From positions 62,001-126,000 of the forward strand of contig JAIEPH010000019.1 in assembly GCA_019749805.1 (NCBI GenBank): a stretch of 64,000 bases of DNA, given 5' to 3'. The DNA is from Mycobacteriaceae bacterium. GTDB taxonomy: Bacteria > Actinomycetota > Actinomycetes > Mycobacteriales > Mycobacteriaceae. Shown here in pieces: positions 44,097 through 51,738 of this stretch. Both the position numbers and the translations under genes were made by a program. The notes under the pieces were generated by a model that was given only the letters and a program-made list of their open reading frames with translations, ran no database searches and was not told the DNA's origin. Positions within the stretch are counted from its first letter, which is position 1, and the number at the start of each line of letters is the position of its first letter.

Positions 44097-44810
44097 ATGT
44101 CTGATTCGGTGGGCGGGGCGAGCCCCAATGCCGCACCGACGGGTGCGCCCGGCTCGCAGACGTTGGCGAGGGGTTTGGCCGCTCTGCAGTTGGTCGCGAC
44201 GTCCCGATCCGGTCTGACGGCCCAGCAGGTCGCCGACGACATCGGCGTGCACCGCACAATCGCGTATCGCCTGCTGTCCACACTGTCTCAGTTCCGGCTC
44301 GTAGCCAAGGGTGACGACGGCCGTTACCGTGCGGCCGCAGCGCTCGCGGTACTCGGCGCATCGTTTGACAACCACTTGCGCCAGCTGAGCCTGCCCACCC
44401 TCCGCGCGCTGGCGGACGAACTCGGCAGCACGGTGTCGCTGCTCGTCGCCGAGGGTGATCAGCAGGTGGCCATCGCGGTCATCGTGCCGACGAATGTGTA
44501 CTACCAACTGTCCTTCCACGAGGGCAGCCGGTACCCGCTGGACCGCGGCGCCGCCGGGCTCGCGCTGCTGGCGAGCATGCCGCCGCGACCCGGTGAACGT
44601 GATCTGGTTTCCCTGACGCGGCAACAGGGTTGGGTGATCACCCACGGCGAGGTCGAGCCGAACACCTACGGCCTGGCCGTGCCGGTACGCAGACAACCGC
44701 CGTCGCCGCCAACCTGCATCAACCTCATCTCGCACCGCGAGGACGTAGTGATGAACGGGAAGGACGCAGTGATCAAGGCAGCCAACGAATTGTCCGCGAT
44801 CCTGTCCTGA
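44097..44810 (+). CDS. IclR-family transcriptional regulator, MhpR-like role
   Basis: This 237-residue protein has a winged-helix N-terminus: QTLARGLAALQLVATSRSGL, then TAQQVADDIGVHRTIAYRLLSTL. The C-terminal effector domain has GSRYPLDRGAAGLALLAS and GLAVPVRR. ATG 44097 is preferred over GTG 44064. It is divergent from mhpCAB, as mhpR is in enterics, so it probably senses a phenylpropionate or cinnamate derivative. It also precedes a KstD-like flavoprotein by 23 bases, so it may be co-transcribed with it. Confidence 0.88.
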   Translation: MSDSVGGASPNAAPTGAPGSQTLARGLAALQLVATSRSGLTAQQVADDIGVHRTIAYRLLSTLSQFRLVAKGDDGRYRAAAALAVLGASFDNHLRQLSLPTLRALADELGSTVSLLVAEGDQQVAIAVIVPTNVYYQLSFHEGSRYPLDRGAAGLALLASMPPRPGERDLVSLTRQQGWVITHGEVEPNTYGLAVPVRRQPPSPPTCINLISHREDVVMNGKDAVIKAANELSAILS

Positions 44811-44833
44811 GGATCGCCGAAAGGATTGAGCAC

Positions 44834-46441
44834 GTGACCAATTGGGATCATGAGGTCGATGTCGTCGTGCTGGGTAGTGGCGGCGCCGGTCTCACGTCGG
44901 CGCTGACGGCGGTGGTCAACGGCGCATCGGTCGAGGTGTACGAAAAAGCCGCGACCGTAGGCGGTACGACAGCGGTTTCCGGTGGCATCATCTGGATTCC
45001 GGCGCATGACCGCGCGGCCGAGGGTGACCTGACGGTCGAGGATGCGATGAGCTACCTGCGTGCGCAGTCGCTCGGCTTCATGGACGACGACATGGTGGAT
45101 ACGTTCGTCCGCACCGGGCCGGAGATGCTCGACTTCGTCGAGGCGCACAGCGAGTTGCAGTTCGAGGTTGCCGAGGGGTTCCCGGACTACAAGCCCGAAC
45201 TCCCCGGTGGACGCCCGTCGGGCGGACGGTCGCTGAACGCCAAACCCTTCGACCGCTCGCGGCTCGGCGAGTGGAGTGAACGTGTCACGTCGTTCCCCGC
45301 CGACTTCAGCAATGTCGGGATCGACGCCGAGACACGCGCGCGCATTCATGCATCGGTCGACGACGATTCTGGTGACTACTGCGTGGCGGGCACGGCACTG
45401 ATCTCCGGCCTGCTGAAGGGTCTTCTCGACCGCGGCATCGCGCCACACACGAACGCGCGCGCCGTCGAGCTGTTCGCCGACGCTTTGGGAATCACGGGCG
45501 TACGAATCATGAAGGGCGACAGCGAGTTCAGCGTTCGTGCGCGTCGCGGCGTGGTGCTTGGCACCGGCGGATTCGAATGGGATCAGAAGCTGGTCGAGGC
45601 ATATCTTCGCGGCCCGATGCGCGGCGCGGTGTCCCCGCCGAACAACACCGGGGACGGCTTGCGCATGGCCATGGCGCACGGCGCCGACCTGGCCAATATG
45701 GCCGAGGCGTGGTGGGTGCCGATCGTGCAGCTGCCCGGCGATACCTTCGACGGACACCCGCGCAGTCGCAGCGTGCGGCTCGAACGCACCCGGCCCAGAA
45801 GCATCATCGTCAACCGTGCGGGCAAGCGCTTCCTCAACGAGGCAGGCGAGTACAACTCGATGGCCGGGCCGTTCCACTTCCTCGATCCGAAGCTGGGCTA
45901 TGCGAACGATCCGGCGTGGATCGTCTTCGACTCACAGCACTTCAAGCGATACGGGTTCCTGGGCGTACTGCCCGAGGAGGAGGCGCCTGATTGGTTCGCG
46001 CCCTCGGCCGATCTCACCGAGCTTGGCGAGAAGACGGGTATCGACGCGGCCGGCCTGGCGGCGACGCTCGCGGCGTGGAACGACAACGTCGCCCACGAAC
46101 AGGATCCCGATTTCGGCCGTGGCTCCAGCGCTTACGACGGCTACTGGGGTGACGCCTTGGCCACCACGTCCGCGGGTAAGACCCTTGGCCCCATCGACAC
46201 TCCCCCGTATTACGCCGTCCCGGTATCGGTCGGTGCGATGGGCACCAAGGGCGGTCCGCGCACCGACCGCGACGGGCGGGTGCTGCACGTCAGCGGCGCG
46301 GCCATTCCGGGCCTCTTCGCGGCGGGTAATGCGATGGCGGGCGCGACCGGCAAGGCGTACGGCGGCGCGGGCGGGACGCTGGGCCCCGCAATGGTGTTCG
46401 GGTATCGAGCGGGGCTGGCGGTCTCGGCCCGCAGTTCTTAG
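44834..46441 (+). CDS. FAD-dependent dehydrogenase, KstD/fumarate-reductase-like
   Basis: This 535-residue flavoprotein starts VDVVVLGSGGAGLTSALTAV, with TVGGTTAVSGGIIWIPAHDR, and ends KAYGGAGGTLGPAMVFGYRAG. It is a paralogue of 38763-40523 with the same N- and C-terminal FAD signatures. GTG 44834 has AAAGGA just upstream. It is likely to desaturate a ring ketone or acid. With an IclR gene before it and the mhp operon opposite, it probably belongs to the same pathway. A fumarate-reductase function cannot be excluded. Confidence 0.88.
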   Translation: MTNWDHEVDVVVLGSGGAGLTSALTAVVNGASVEVYEKAATVGGTTAVSGGIIWIPAHDRAAEGDLTVEDAMSYLRAQSLGFMDDDMVDTFVRTGPEMLDFVEAHSELQFEVAEGFPDYKPELPGGRPSGGRSLNAKPFDRSRLGEWSERVTSFPADFSNVGIDAETRARIHASVDDDSGDYCVAGTALISGLLKGLLDRGIAPHTNARAVELFADALGITGVRIMKGDSEFSVRARRGVVLGTGGFEWDQKLVEAYLRGPMRGAVSPPNNTGDGLRMAMAHGADLANMAEAWWVPIVQLPGDTFDGHPRSRSVRLERTRPRSIIVNRAGKRFLNEAGEYNSMAGPFHFLDPKLGYANDPAWIVFDSQHFKRYGFLGVLPEEEAPDWFAPSADLTELGEKTGIDAAGLAATLAAWNDNVAHEQDPDFGRGSSAYDGYWGDALATTSAGKTLGPIDTPPYYAVPVSVGAMGTKGGPRTDRDGRVLHVSGAAIPGLFAAGNAMAGATGKAYGGAGGTLGPAMVFGYRAGLAVSARSS

Positions 46442-46463
46442 CGCGAGCAGCAGACGCAGGAAG

Positions 46464-46760
46464 TCAGCCGGCGATCGCTGAGCCGACGAAGTAACTGCCC
46501 ATCAGGCACACACCGATCAGGACGACCCAGCCGTCGGTCAGCCGGCAGAGTAGCGGCGGCGCGTGTCGCACTTCCATGAACTCGCGGAAGATGATGCGCA
46601 CCTTGACAAGGGCGATCACGAGCGCGCTGACCGTGACCACGGTGCTGGCCTTCAACGTCCCGTTCCCGTCGGCGGTGTGGTCGATCCAGACGTAGGCGAG
46701 TGTCATCGACGTCAGGATCAGCCACACGAACAGCAGTCGCTTGTTGAACGTGGTATTCAC
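46464..46760 (-). CDS. Cytochrome c oxidase subunit IV-like membrane protein
   Basis: This 98-residue protein has three predicted membrane helices: RLLFVWLILTSMTLAYVWI, TVVTVSALVIALVKVRIIF and GWVVLIGVCLMGSYFVG. The pattern with VKVRIIFREFMEVRHAP resembles prokaryotic COX subunit IV, a small helper of heme-copper oxidases. It lies last in a four-gene operon next to a subunit III-like gene. No subunit I or II is present, so it may support a different membrane complex. Confidence 0.8.
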   Translation of the reverse strand: MNTTFNKRLLFVWLILTSMTLAYVWIDHTADGNGTLKASTVVTVSALVIALVKVRIIFREFMEVRHAPPLLCRLTDGWVVLIGVCLMGSYFVGSAIAG

Positions 46761-46763
46761 AAA

Positions 46764-47357
46764 TCACCTCACGACGTAGAGCAACGCAAAAATCAGAACC
46801 CATAGGAAATCGACGGTGTGCCAGTACGTCGCACCCGTTTCGACGAGCTGCTGCGAACGCCGGGCAGGGCTCCACAACTGGTAGACGACGACGCCCAGCA
46901 CGACGAAGCCGATCAGCACGTGGATGCAGTGGATCGACGTCAGGAAAAAATAGTGTTGGAAGAACTCGTCACTGGTGAACGTGTTCCCCAATCGGATCTC
47001 CTTGACCCACTCGAGAACCTTGGACACCAGAAAGACGAGCCCGAAGAAGACCGTGACGAAGGCGTTGATCAATGCCTGCCGGTAATCGCCCGCCCGAGAG
47101 GCCTGGACGCACCGCGCGATCGCCCACGAACTCAACAGCAAGGCAATCGTGTTGACGATTCCGATGCGCAGATCCAGATCCGACTGGGACTGCAGAAACA
47201 GTGCCTCGTTCTGGGTCCGGGACACCAGATACACCGAGAAGTAGCCCGTGAACAGAAGGGATTCGAAAAGCACGAACATCCACATGTCCGGCTGCCCCGG
47301 CACGAACTTCGCCGACTTCTCCTCGAGTTCGGGCCGCGGCCCGGCAAGATTCGTCAT
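46764..47357 (-). CDS. Cytochrome c oxidase subunit III-like (NorE-type) membrane protein
   Basis: This 197-residue protein has about five membrane helices. It carries FFLTSIHCIHVLIG and YWHTVDFLWVLIFALLYVV, both conserved in heme-copper oxidase subunit III and NorE. The length fits the short five-helix class. ATG 47357 overlaps the previous gene's stop by four bases. Because neither catalytic subunit I nor subunit II is encoded here, the function may be in a non-standard redox or transport complex. Confidence 0.85.
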   Translation of the reverse strand: MTNLAGPRPELEEKSAKFVPGQPDMWMFVLFESLLFTGYFSVYLVSRTQNEALFLQSQSDLDLRIGIVNTIALLLSSWAIARCVQASRAGDYRQALINAFVTVFFGLVFLVSKVLEWVKEIRLGNTFTSDEFFQHYFFLTSIHCIHVLIGFVVLGVVVYQLWSPARRSQQLVETGATYWHTVDFLWVLIFALLYVVR

Positions 47358-48190
47358 CGAACGGCCTCAGCCGTGTCCGAGGACTTCACCGCACCCTTGT
47401 CCGCAAGGTCGGGAAGTGATCCGGTGCCGAAATCCTCACGTTCGATCATCCTTCGCAACAGCACTATGAACACGCCGGTGTAGAGCACGAACACCACCAT
47501 GTTGATCCACCACGCGATGGCGCCGTTCCACGCGAAGGCGCCGCGCTGGAAGATCCACGCCGGCGCGACGACGACTTCGGTCAGGGCGTTGCAGAGGCTG
47601 AGATAACCGAACCATTTCGGGAAGACCCGGTTCTTGTCGATCAGGACGGCCACCATCCACACCAGCGAGCCGATCATGAACACACCCATGGTTCCGCTGA
47701 ACGAAAGGAACGCGAAATCGTATAGCCAGGCGATGATCTCGGGGTCACGGTCGGATCGAAGGGCGGCGGCCGTCATCGCGATGGCCATCACCAACATGCC
47801 GGGGACGGCGGCCAGCGCGTAGATGATCAGATACGAGTACGCGAACAGCCGACTCACCGACATCCGACGCATCGAGTACGCGAGGATGGCATTCATCGGC
47901 GCGCACATACCCGAGATCAGGAACACGACAGCGAATCCGACAAGAATTCCCTGATCGTGGGCATCGAACCATCGCACGACCGTCGGCGTGTCCCACGCGG
48001 GACTGGGCGGCGGCTGCACGCGGGTGACGAAGAAGAACAGCACCCCGTAGAGCTGGTAGAAGACCACCATCACCCACCAGGCGAACCACAGCTCGCGTTT
48101 GGGGTGGTAGCGGACATTCCACAACAGCTTGCTCACCCGTGAGTCGGCGGGCGGATCCGGCGCAGTCAACGGCGCGGTCGAGATACTCAT
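47354..48190 (-). CDS. Seven-helix membrane protein of unknown function
   Basis: This 278-residue protein has about seven membrane helices after a soluble N-terminus (WNVRYHPKRELW). Conserved-looking features include APMNAILAYSMRRMSVSRLFAYSYL and FPKWFGYLSLCNALTEVVVAPAW. I do not recognise a family and see no heme-binding His pattern shared with oxidase subunits. ATG 48190 overlaps the upstream stop in ATGA; a longer frame is rejected. It resembles its neighbour at 48187-48906 in size and layout, so both may form one complex with the subunit III- and IV-like proteins. Confidence 0.75.
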   Translation of the reverse strand: MSISTAPLTAPDPPADSRVSKLLWNVRYHPKRELWFAWWVMVVFYQLYGVLFFFVTRVQPPPSPAWDTPTVVRWFDAHDQGILVGFAVVFLISGMCAPMNAILAYSMRRMSVSRLFAYSYLIIYALAAVPGMLVMAIAMTAAALRSDRDPEIIAWLYDFAFLSFSGTMGVFMIGSLVWMVAVLIDKNRVFPKWFGYLSLCNALTEVVVAPAWIFQRGAFAWNGAIAWWINMVVFVLYTGVFIVLLRRMIEREDFGTGSLPDLADKGAVKSSDTAEAVR

Positions 48191-48906
48191 GCGTCGACCA
48201 GGTCCTGCGCCCGCTGCTGCCGAATCGTCTGCCCCAGAACGACTCCCATGACGACGATCCAGACGAAGATCGCGATGTTCTTGACCCAGAACGACAACAG
48301 GCCGTCCCACGCAAGCGGACCGGTGGACGCCAGTGCGGTGAACGCCGCGGGGGCCAACGCGATCGCGATGAGCAGATTGAAGTGTGCTACCCACGGTTTG
48401 AAGACCGGGTGCTCCTGGTGGTCCCAGTAGATCGCCAGCGCCAGCAGGAGGCATTGCGCGATCAGGTAGGGCACGAGAACGGTGAACGTGAGCCATGCGA
48501 GATCGTTCAACAACTGGGTCAGTTCCGGCGCACGTTCCGGCCGGAACGAACCGAGCAGCCAGAACATGTTCGCGATCAGGAACAGCGCGGGCGGTCCTCC
48601 CGCGCAGGCGATCAAGCTGTAAGACAGGATCGGCGTGCGGTGCGCCATCCGGCGGATCTGCATCGCCACGAGGATCACGATCGGGATCAGACCGACGCCA
48701 AACCAGTTGAACAGGATCATGCTGTACCGGATCCGCGCGGTCTCGTCTCGATAGAAGCTCGCGACCTCTTCAGCGGACATGGTGGGCGACATCGGGTGCA
48801 GGAAGCCGGGAAAGAGCAGAAACGCCGACACCCAGATGATGGCCACCACCGGCAACGTCCAGAAGAGGATCAACTCACCGTCACGTTGTCTCATCGTTGA
48901 TCCCAT
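48187..48906 (-). CDS. Six- to seven-helix membrane protein of unknown function
   Basis: This 239-residue protein has a short N-terminus and about six to seven helices (for example LILFWTLPVVAIIWVSAFLL and YSMILFNWFGVGLIPIVILV). A loop contains YWDHQEHPVFKPWVAHFNLL, which has three His. The start is ATG 48906 or, more weakly, ATG 48894. It is first in the operon, with two palindromes at 48923-48961 just upstream. I cannot name a function. It may be a membrane partner in the oxidase-like cluster. Confidence 0.75.
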   Translation of the reverse strand: MGSTMRQRDGELILFWTLPVVAIIWVSAFLLFPGFLHPMSPTMSAEEVASFYRDETARIRYSMILFNWFGVGLIPIVILVAMQIRRMAHRTPILSYSLIACAGGPPALFLIANMFWLLGSFRPERAPELTQLLNDLAWLTFTVLVPYLIAQCLLLALAIYWDHQEHPVFKPWVAHFNLLIAIALAPAAFTALASTGPLAWDGLLSFWVKNIAIFVWIVVMGVVLGQTIRQQRAQDLVDA

Positions 48907-48922
48907 CCCATGCAGAGCGTCG

Positions 48923-48961
48923 GTAGCCGATCGGCAACCCGCACGGTAGCCGATCGGCTAC
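48923..48961. promoter_or_regulatory. Tandem palindromic operators GTAGCCGATCGGCTAC
   Basis: GTAGCCGATCGGCAAC (48923-48938, one arm imperfect) and GTAGCCGATCGGCTAC (48946-48961, perfect) are spaced with centres 23 bases apart, about two helical turns. A further CGGCTACC half-site lies at 48977-48984. All are between the membrane operon and the TetR gene at 48994. This is a clear double operator for the divergent TetR. Confidence 0.8.
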
Positions 48962-48993
48962 TTAATAGTCAATGCTCGGCTACCCTCGTCGGT

Positions 48994-49596
48994 GTGACGT
49001 CCACACGGGATGGCCTAAAGTTCAGCGAGATCACCCGCACCGCCGCCCAGACCCGCGTTCTTGATGCGGCGTTGAAGCTGATCGCCGAGCGCGGCGTCAG
49101 CGGAACCTCGCTGCAGATGATCGCCGACGAGATGGGCGTGACGAAGGCGGCGGTGTACCGCCAGTTCAAGACGAAGGAAGAGATCGTCATCGCCCTCACC
49201 GAGCGGGAGATGAGCAAGCTCGAGGATGTGCTGGAAGCCGCCGAGGCCGAAGGGCATCCGTTGCGGGCGCGGGCAATGCTGCTCGACCGGATGGTCGAGC
49301 AGGCCATCGACCGCCGCGATGCCTTCCGCGTCCCGATGTTCGATCCGGTCATCATCCGCCTGCAAGCGGAGTACGAACCGTTTCAGCGATTCATCGAGCG
49401 TCTCTACGCCGCGCTGCTCGGCACGGAGGCCGGCGTCGAGGCGCGTCTGCATGCGGCGATGCTCTCGAGCGCGATCAGCGTCGCCGTCATGCACCCGCTG
49501 CTCGCCGACGTCGATGGCGAGACACTGCGCGCCCAGCTGAAGCAGATGACCAGCCGTATGCTCGGCATCCCCGATGACGTTGTCTCACATGAGTGA
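48994..49596 (+). CDS. TetR-family regulator
   Basis: This 200-residue TetR has TRVLDAALKLIAERGVSGTS, LQMIADEMGVTKAAVYRQF and KTKEEIVIALTEREM in its DNA-binding domain. I take GTG 48994 rather than a longer frame from 48910, because the latter would place the two palindromes within coding sequence. It probably represses the divergent four-gene membrane operon and itself. It overlaps the SnoaL-like gene by 8 bases. Confidence 0.87.
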   Translation: MTSTRDGLKFSEITRTAAQTRVLDAALKLIAERGVSGTSLQMIADEMGVTKAAVYRQFKTKEEIVIALTEREMSKLEDVLEAAEAEGHPLRARAMLLDRMVEQAIDRRDAFRVPMFDPVIIRLQAEYEPFQRFIERLYAALLGTEAGVEARLHAAMLSSAISVAVMHPLLADVDGETLRAQLKQMTSRMLGIPDDVVSHE

Positions 49597-50038
49597 TGAG
49601 CAGGTAATCCGAAGTCTCGTCCACCGGTATGCCGATGCCGCGTCTCGGCGAGACCCTATCGGGGTGGCGAGCACGATCACGACCGAGGGCACGTGGTACT
49701 CCCCGGAGTTGGGCCGGTTCGCCGGACGTGCAGCGATGGTCGCGTTCTTCACTTCGATGCTCGACGGTTGGAACGTCTTCCTGCAGGCCCTAATGTCCGG
49801 GGTAGTCGTCGTCGACGATACGAATCCCGATTGCGCCGTTGGCCGTTGGTTCGTTCAGGAGACCGGCCAGCGCGCCGAGGGCACCAACCTGATCGTCTCG
49901 GGCGTCTACCACGACGAATACACCCGTGAGGATGGGTCCTGGTTGATCCTGCACCGTCGCTACGATCCGCTGCTGCGAAGCACCGACGGGCAGCTCACGA
50001 CGCAACCGTTCCCGACGGACGTGTCGGCGATCGGCTAG
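49589..50038 (+). CDS. SnoaL-like NTF2-fold protein
   Basis: This 149-residue protein has EQVIRSLVHRYADAASRRDP and STITTEGTWYSPELGRFAGR, the opening of the SnoaL_4 family, followed by a beta-rich half. ATG 49589 overlaps the TetR stop by 8 bases. It may bind or isomerise a small hydrophobic molecule. It converges on meaB, with the two stops sharing CTAG at 50035-50038. Confidence 0.8.
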   Translation: MSDEQVIRSLVHRYADAASRRDPIGVASTITTEGTWYSPELGRFAGRAAMVAFFTSMLDGWNVFLQALMSGVVVVDDTNPDCAVGRWFVQETGQRAEGTNLIVSGVYHDEYTREDGSWLILHRRYDPLLRSTDGQLTTQPFPTDVSAIG

Positions 50039-50910
50039 GACTCGACCGGGACGACGAAGAGTTGCTCGGTCGCGGCGTACGGATCTGACCCACCTTCGGC
50101 GACCTGTTCGGCGAGCCGATCCAGGTCGGGATGGCTTCGCAGTCGCGTCTGCGCCAGGGACAGGATCTGCGCCCGCGCTCGCGCCATCCGGCGTTGTGGG
50201 CTGTCGGTGCGGTGGTGAACCTCGATGACCTCGACCAGCTCGGGTATGCCTTGTCCTTCTGCGGCAACGAGTTTCAGGATCGGCGCCTTCGTCTCGGCCT
50301 TCAGGTCCCGTACCGTCTGATCGGCACCCTCGCGGTCCGCCTTGTTGACGACGACGATGTCGGCGACCTCGAGCAGGCCGGCCTTGGCCGCCTGGACCGC
50401 ATCGCCCGCGCCGGGATTGAGGATCACTATTGTCGGATCGGCGATGGCCGCGATCTCGATCTCGGACTGGCCGACGCCGACGGTCTCCAACACCACCAGG
50501 TCATACGACAACGCCGCAAGCAATCTGATTGCCGCCGGAACCGCCGCAGCCAGCCCGCCGAGGTGACCGCGCGTCGCGACCGATCGAATGAGCACGTCGG
50601 AGTCGTTGATATGAGCGGCCATTCGGATGCGGTCGCCGAGCAGCGCTCCCCCGCTGTATGGCGACGACGGATCGACCGCGAGCACGGCCACCCGCATGGC
50701 GCGCTCGCGGTACGCGGTGACCAGAGCACCGACTGTGGTCGATTTACCTGCACCCGGTGGGCCGGTCACCCCCACGACTCTGGGCGCCGAAACGGTGCCG
50801 AGGGAATCGAGCACCTCACCACGGCGCGGACTTTCGACCAGGGTCAGCAGACGGCCGGCCGCCCGGGTGGATCCGCTGCGCGCCGCCTCGATGAGCTCGT
50901 CGATGGTCAT
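50035..50910 (-). CDS. meaB: MeaB/ArgK-type GTPase (B12-mutase chaperone)
   Basis: This 291-residue G3E GTPase has the P-loop GPPGAGKS at residues 50-57, VDPSSPYSGGALLGDRIRM, the HLGGLAAAVPAAIRLL region and the NKAD guanine-specificity motif. MeaB protects and repairs adenosylcobalamin-dependent acyl-CoA mutases. ATG 50910 is chosen over a longer upstream frame. It shares a divergent promoter with an SDR, including a clean GAGAAT palindrome at 50944. The mutase it would serve is encoded at 58223-60234. That pairing is inference strengthened by the shared operator type. Confidence 0.9.
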   Translation of the reverse strand: MTIDELIEAARSGSTRAAGRLLTLVESPRRGEVLDSLGTVSAPRVVGVTGPPGAGKSTTVGALVTAYRERAMRVAVLAVDPSSPYSGGALLGDRIRMAAHINDSDVLIRSVATRGHLGGLAAAVPAAIRLLAALSYDLVVLETVGVGQSEIEIAAIADPTIVILNPGAGDAVQAAKAGLLEVADIVVVNKADREGADQTVRDLKAETKAPILKLVAAEGQGIPELVEVIEVHHRTDSPQRRMARARAQILSLAQTRLRSHPDLDRLAEQVAEGGSDPYAATEQLFVVPVES

Positions 50911-50943
50911 TGCGTTCCAGCTTATCCCGGGCCCGACCAATAT

Positions 50944-50958
50944 GAGAATGCTATTCTC
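50944..50958. promoter_or_regulatory. Clean GAGAAT palindrome between meaB and SDR
   Basis: GAGAATGCTATTCTC has perfect six-base arms with a GCT centre. It lies 34 bases before meaB (minus) and 38 bases before the SDR (plus). The same core occurs at 11656, 43979 and 55844. Confidence 0.72.
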
Positions 50959-50995
50959 TCTGTTCGAGAGTGTCAGTTGCAAGAAGGGCGGCGAC

Positions 50996-51736
50996 ATGCG
51001 ACTCACCGGCAAGGTCGCCTTTGTCGCCGGCGCCAGCCGCGGCATCGGTGCGACCGTCGCCGCGGCGTTGGCTTCCGAGGGCGCCGCGGTCGCGGTCGCG
51101 GCCCGCTCCGAGGAACAGGGCAAGGTGCCTGGCACGATTCATGACGTCGCCGAGCGCATCACGACAGCAGGTGGCCGCGCCTTGCCTGTGCAATGCGACG
51201 TCACGAGCGAAGAGTCGGTCAAGAATGCTGTGTTCGCAACGGTTTCTGAGTTTGGCGGTATCGATATCCTCATCGCAAACGCCGGTGTGCTGTGGCTCGG
51301 CCCCATAGAGTCCACACCACTGAAGCGCTGGCAGTTGTGCCTCAACGTCAACCTCACCGGGGTATTCCTGGTGACCAAGGCAATCATTCCGCATGTGAAG
51401 GCGCGCGGCGGTGGCTCGCTGATGGCGATCACCACGACCGGCGTCGGCATGATCGATCACGGCTCGAACGCCTACTGGGTATCCAAGGCCGCCGTGGAGC
51501 GGCTGTATCTGGGCCTGGCCTCAGACCTCAAGGCGGACAACATCGCCGTGAATTGTCTGAGTCCGTCGCGGGTGGTGCTGACCGAGGGTTGGCAAGCCGG
51601 CGGCGGTGGCGTGGAGATACCACCGGAGATGGTCGAACCGCCTGAAGCGATGGCCAATGCGGCGCTGCTGCTGGCTCAGCAGGATGCCGGCGGTATCACC
51701 GGCACGATCCAGCGCTCCGAAGAGCTGACTGCATAG
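50996..51736 (+). CDS. Short-chain dehydrogenase/reductase
   Basis: This 246-residue SDR has KVAFVAGASRGIGATVAAALA, IANAGVLWLG and TTTGVGMIDHGSNAYWVSKA, in which Tyr-x3-Lys is YWVSK. A PGTIHDVAERITTAGG insertion after beta-2 resembles that of the HSDL2-like SDR at 60437. ATG 50996 follows AAGAAGGGCGG. A GAGAAT palindrome lies upstream. It may act on a 2-hydroxyacyl- or enoyl-CoA. Confidence 0.87.
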   Translation: MRLTGKVAFVAGASRGIGATVAAALASEGAAVAVAARSEEQGKVPGTIHDVAERITTAGGRALPVQCDVTSEESVKNAVFATVSEFGGIDILIANAGVLWLGPIESTPLKRWQLCLNVNLTGVFLVTKAIIPHVKARGGGSLMAITTTGVGMIDHGSNAYWVSKAAVERLYLGLASDLKADNIAVNCLSPSRVVLTEGWQAGGGGVEIPPEMVEPPEAMANAALLLAQQDAGGITGTIQRSEELTA

Positions 51737-51738
51737 CG

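Noticed and set aside
48910..48993. Longer start for TetR 48994
   Set aside because: It would cover both palindromes. The HTH domain needs only the shorter form.
50911..51135. Longer MeaB frame
   Set aside because: The extension runs across the operator and into the divergent SDR. ATG 50910 gives a normal MeaB length.
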